Positions 60,553 to 64,000 of a stretch of DNA of 64,000 bases are shown here, in pieces (position 1 is the first letter of the stretch; each line of letters begins with the position of its first letter). The stretch lies in assembly GCA_037892935.1 (NCBI GenBank), contig JAYXKI010000002.1:1-64000 (forward strand), written 5' to 3'. A program made the position numbers and the translations under genes. This DNA is from Phlebopus portentosus (Eukaryota > Basidiomycota > Agaricomycetes > Boletales > Boletinellaceae). The notes beneath the pieces were generated by a model. That model ran no database searches. It saw nothing but the letters and a program-made list of their open reading frames with translations, and had not been told where the DNA came from.

Positions 60553-61233
60553 GTTCGGTCGCATGATCGGGCTCGGGCAGCGATTAAAATTCAAAGGGCC
60601 TACCGAGCTCATCGGGCAGTCCTTATACTCAGTAATTTCGAGAGACGCATCTTGGAGGCAGTCGGCCCCGCCCGAGACGCGCGAACCACTCTCTCTTACC
60701 TTCGCGCCCGTTCCGCGGAGTTCGCCGCCATGCGCACATTCATGGACGCTACACCTCACGTCTCTGACAATGCTAGAGTGAAAAAATCACTTCAGAATGT
60801 TTCCGAGACGATCAGATGCTCCATTGAGCGTGCTGAGAAGGAAGAGAGAGAACGTAAGGCCGGCGCCACTGTGGTCCATGCCTACGTATCGTCGTCGTCT
60901 ATCAGGAGCGCGAAAAAAGCATCACGCTCAGACTCAATGAAGCGTGCGAATGCGGCGTTAAGTGGCTCGGGATACCCGAGCGTCCCCGCATCCTCATCTA
61001 CTTCGGCTGCTATCGACGGCGGAGGCATAGAGATGTCGGGTACGAAGAAAATTGTTTGTGAAGCGATTGTGACGTCATCGACCCCATTTCATCCGAGCGT
61101 CTCTCAAAATGCAGAGTGTGTAACTGAGCTAGCCTCTGCAACTTCATCTGTCCCAAGACGGCGGTACTCGACGGTATCAAAAATCCCCACACTGATTACT
61201 ATTTCAGAGGATTTGGAATCTACTTCAGCTTAA
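60553..61233 (+). CDS. IQ-motif (calmodulin-binding) protein, 3' exon
   Basis: The exon opens after the acceptor GATACAG and runs 227 codons to a stop. Near its start AAIKIQRAYRAHRA is a good IQ calmodulin-binding motif (IQxxxRxxxxR-like), followed by a helical stretch SNFERRILEAVGPARDARTT and RKEERE-like charged residues. The rest is Ser/Thr-rich (VSSSSIRSAKKASRSDSMKR). Upstream exons probably exist at 60.2-60.49 kb (QDRLDCARRQKSGYRMSWEG, open), but I could not fix the joins or the start, so this entry is partial. The function is unknown beyond likely calmodulin binding. Confidence 0.55.
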   Translation, partial: VRSHDRARAAIKIQRAYRAHRAVLILSNFERRILEAVGPARDARTTLSYLRARSAEFAAMRTFMDATPHVSDNARVKKSLQNVSETIRCSIERAEKEERERKAGATVVHAYVSSSSIRSAKKASRSDSMKRANAALSGSGYPSVPASSSTSAAIDGGGIEMSGTKKIVCEAIVTSSTPFHPSVSQNAECVTELASATSSVPRRRYSTVSKIPTLITISEDLESTSA

Positions 61234-61476
61234 CTCTTCCCAATCACCTTTCTGTCATGTATCGTTGTAATTTGGATGGTCAAAACGAATTTGTATTTCG
61301 ATTCGGGTCCGAATGCCCTCGTGTAGCATATTTTGTTTCGTCTCGCTCTGCCGTATCTCATCTCTTTTCTCATTATCAGCGATAAGAGAAACTTGCGTAA
61401 TAATTTCACTTGCTGGTATCAACTCTCACCTGAGAATATTATCTTTCGGGTCAAGGGTAGACATGGTTGTTCATCT

Positions 61477-62988
61477 TTAGTTATCATCAATAAACTCCAA
61501 AGTATGCTCGACGGTATCTCCTTCATTCACATCAATAGGCATGCTCGAAGGACCGATTTCAAGATTATCCAATTCCATCTCTTGAATCATCTGGATATGC
61601 GCAGGAGATATGTCGCCACATCTATCAATGTATACTTTCACCTTGACATCTCTGTGCCGCTCAGTATCCTTCAGCACTCTCGCGAGTTCCTCAATGCTGA
61701 ACGCGTAGCAGTCAAGAAGGACTAGTGTCTTCAGGGTTCCGGAGAGTAGCGGGACGAGTCCGCGGATGATAGTCTCGTCGAGAAGACAATCTTCGAGCCA
61801 GAGACCTTCCAGATCTGGTGTCAAAGCAATCGAGGAAAGGAACGCAGTGTGAAAGCAGTCAATTTGCTCAAGGATGATGTGAGAGAGTGGTGGGTTGTTT
61901 CGCCGGAGAAAGCGGACGAGGTGATCCCATTCGCCTCCGGTGTCTGTATCGGGAAGGCGGCCCACTAATTCGAGCTCACGTAGTTCACGAGTTGACATTA
62001 CGTCCAGTAACGGTCCTGTGTTAGTCCAGTCTGCCCATGAGAGACTAAAACTCTTCAAGAATCGAAGTTCAACACTGTTAACCGTCAATGCATTGGCATC
62101 GGGGAAGTTGAAATCGATGTGTAAGGTGCAGTGTACCAGAAGTGGGAAGGAACTGAGGATACGAGCGGCTTCAGCGATTGAGAGATTCGTAAAGTCGTGC
62201 AAATCTCTGAGGATGAGGAATGTAAGCGAAGAAGCCCAGGGAAGGTATGGCTCGAGCACGAATGAGCCAGTTGCTACACGCAGAGCTCGAATGGTCACCA
62301 GAGACCCGACAACCTGTGGAGCTACGGGTGTATTTGCAAGAGCCATATATGATCCGCGTCGGTCATTTGCATCCGGGACCTGAGGTAATGCCGGACGAGC
62401 TGACCAGAAGTACCATTCTTCTCGCGTGGGACGTTCCTCCGTGCTCAATGCTTCTAGATGTGTCGCAAGGAAAGAGTCCGCAAGAGTCTCCGGAGGCCTG
62501 CACTCCCGTGCTCTACGCACTATCTGCTCGAAAAGACCCAGAACAGGCTGATAATACGAGAACAGATCAATGAAGTCCACATCGATGAACACCGGCAAAG
62601 ACTTGGAGCGTTCAAGATACAAAGCCGTCATATTTAACGCAGGTTCAAGTGCTGACTGCATTATTCTGACTTTTGTGTACGTCCAGAGCTGCGGGGATAT
62701 TGATGTGATTGAACGCCAGTGCTTGCAAACTTGACCAAGAGTAAGCGCAGCATGCGGGTGACATGAATCTTGATCGTCTGCTGTAGGTGCGCACCAGTAA
62801 AAGATCTCAGCGAGCACTTCCGGAGGAAGCTTGTTCATAAGCTCTCCCAGAGCTTTCCCGGAGTTCGTTAACGAAGACGAAGGTAAGCTGTCTCCGGACG
62901 ACGCCTTGGCGTCATCCTTAATTTTCAAGTCAGAAAGATCGAGATGTTCCAATTGTTGCTCAGTGCGCCATAGTTGGAGACTTCGCAT
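61477..62988 (-). CDS. F-box-like protein with leucine-rich repeat region, 503 aa
   Basis: This is a likely substrate adaptor of an SCF ubiquitin ligase. The N-terminal F-box-like segment is NKLPPEVLAEIFYWC...TLGQVCKHWRSITSISPQLW. It is followed by the SLPVFIDVDF pattern common in Agaricomycete F-box proteins, and then irregular Leu-rich repeats (SVELRFLKSFSLSW, STRELRELELVGRL, TPDLEGLWLEDCLLDETIIR, GTLKTLVLLDCYAFSIEELA). The coding part is a single exon. ATG 62988 is preferred because codons upstream run into a 55-nt intron (donor GTAAGT near 63094) with no ATG in the preceding exon. It is intact, and a member of a large expanded family in such genomes. Confidence 0.88.
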   Translation of the reverse strand: MRSLQLWRTEQQLEHLDLSDLKIKDDAKASSGDSLPSSSLTNSGKALGELMNKLPPEVLAEIFYWCAPTADDQDSCHPHAALTLGQVCKHWRSITSISPQLWTYTKVRIMQSALEPALNMTALYLERSKSLPVFIDVDFIDLFSYYQPVLGLFEQIVRRARECRPPETLADSFLATHLEALSTEERPTREEWYFWSARPALPQVPDANDRRGSYMALANTPVAPQVVGSLVTIRALRVATGSFVLEPYLPWASSLTFLILRDLHDFTNLSIAEAARILSSFPLLVHCTLHIDFNFPDANALTVNSVELRFLKSFSLSWADWTNTGPLLDVMSTRELRELELVGRLPDTDTGGEWDHLVRFLRRNNPPLSHIILEQIDCFHTAFLSSIALTPDLEGLWLEDCLLDETIIRGLVPLLSGTLKTLVLLDCYAFSIEELARVLKDTERHRDVKVKVYIDRCGDISPAHIQMIQEMELDNLEIGPSSMPIDVNEGDTVEHTLEFIDDN

Positions 62989-64000
62989 ACAACTGAGGAA
63001 ATTTGCTGAGGTTTCAGCTAAGTGGTTGTCTGTGGTTTTCACATATGTACACGTCAGTGAAGGAACCAGAGGGGATGTCCAGAGACTTACTGAAGGAGCG
63101 ACTCGGGTGAGCGAAGAAAAGAGCGTTAGGTAGAGTTCAGCAGAAACAGCAGTCTTGCTTCAGCAAGTGACCTCTCAATTGCGCGTTTATTGTAAGTAGG
63201 AACAGTACTAGTCTGGCGCGGAAGTCTCGAGGACTCATAGTAAGGTACTGGTTACTTTGCGGGATACAGGATATTGCTTGGGAACGTCGGAGTTTTACGC
63301 AAAGAAAGGACATATATTCACCAAGTGCTCCTAGGAAATTCCAGTCTCACGAGGGTCTTCATGAATGAATTCGATATTTCGACGGCATATGAACATTGGA
63401 GTCCGAGTCTTTACGCTGGCAGGCACGAAGCTGAGAGACGTGACTGTACTGTCGAAGTGACTATTTGTGACATAAGTGACCGAGAGAAGTCACAGTGGCA
63501 ACAAGGAACAACAGATCTCTTTACCCGACCTCAAGGCTCTCTCTCTCTGCACCGCTCCCTGTCCTCCTGTCCTTCTCTACTCTCTCCCTCTCCCTCTTTT
63601 CTCACATATTTGGTGAGTTTTTAGGGTTATTATCGCTATTATCTCGTTTTTGGCGGTGCTTGTGGCTTGCCTGTATGCAAAGTACAAGTCCATTTAGACG
63701 TTTGATGGTAAGGAAACGTCTGAGCTGCCCGCGAAGAGTCTAGGTTGGTTCGGCAAGGCTGTTTGGCTGTAGACTTCGATAGGCATGCGATGTCATACTG
63801 AGGTGATGGTGTGAAGACGTGGTCTACCGCGAGATGTCCAGGACAGCCGACGATAAACAGCAGCCTCGTTGTCGTGATAGGAACACAATATACAGAGCGT
63901 TTCACGAATCCTCTTCTCTCCAATCATCTGCCTCTTCCGTCATCTCCGTCTGACGAGTCGAGCGCTAATCTTCATTTTCCTCAGAACATCTCGTTTGAGC
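62989..64000. other. 5' leader of the F-box gene and unassigned end of the window
   Basis: Contains the probable 5'-UTR intron of the F-box gene (about 63040-63094), then CT-rich sequence at 63535-63600. The minus-strand open frame 63639-63923 could be an exon of a gene running off the window but has no recognisable motif. Confidence 0.4.

Noticed and set aside
63042..63044. F-box protein start at 63042
   Set aside because: The codon is GTG and lies inside a well-formed 55-nt intron; ATG 62988 is the first good start.

Overview
The window is the end of a chromosome from a mushroom-forming fungus (Agaricomycete-type basidiomycete). The evidence is a telomere tract at base 1, very intron-rich genes with 50-60 nt introns, and protein families typical of Agaricomycetes: a DUF6533-type membrane protein pair, an F-box/LRR protein, P450s, and a signal-peptide protein with one C-terminal membrane helix.

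Bases 1-20,400 are subtelomere. A 12-nt-unit telomere tract (1-101) is followed by AT-rich sequence and then by at least three decayed, shuffled minus-strand pieces of a CSE1/exportin-2 gene, fused at 5.1 kb to a piece of an Hsp70 gene. Next comes an apparently intact 11-exon SNF2-family helicase gene (6185-11764, minus). A 4.2-kb region (12.19-16.40 kb) follows. It carries 20 copies of an inverted repeat TGTCGT-N7-ACGACA, a small acidic-tailed unknown gene, and an intact 229-residue WRN-type DEDDy 3'-5' exonuclease gene. At 16.50 kb there is a second telomere-repeat tract in the same orientation as the terminal one, followed by a diverged copy of the subtelomeric AT-rich sequence and another, more complete CSE1 pseudogene on the plus strand. 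The helicase/exonuclease/palindrome block therefore lies between two telomere tracts, as if about 16.5 kb had been added onto an older chromosome end.

Bases 20.4-23 kb are a transition zone with a broken HIR1 histone-chaperone gene and HMG-box/RING-finger fragments. From 23 kb inward the genes look ordinary and mostly intact: glutathione transferase, a large WD40 protein, a disordered protein, an LACTB2-like metallo-beta-lactamase, a secreted/membrane-anchored protein, the OST subunit WBP1, a P450, and a GAC1-like PP1-targeting subunit with RVxF motif and CBM21 domain. Then come two tandem DUF6533-type genes, a second P450, an SDR remnant, an MCP1-like mitochondrial membrane protein, a kinase-like remnant, an IQ-motif protein and an F-box protein.

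Exon models for the helicase, exonuclease, GST, MBL, WBP1, GAC1-like gene, secreted protein and the 28.5-29.9 kb gene were closed by hand: exon lengths sum to a multiple of three and phases match at every junction. Family names come from recognised motifs and remembered family patterns, not from a database search.
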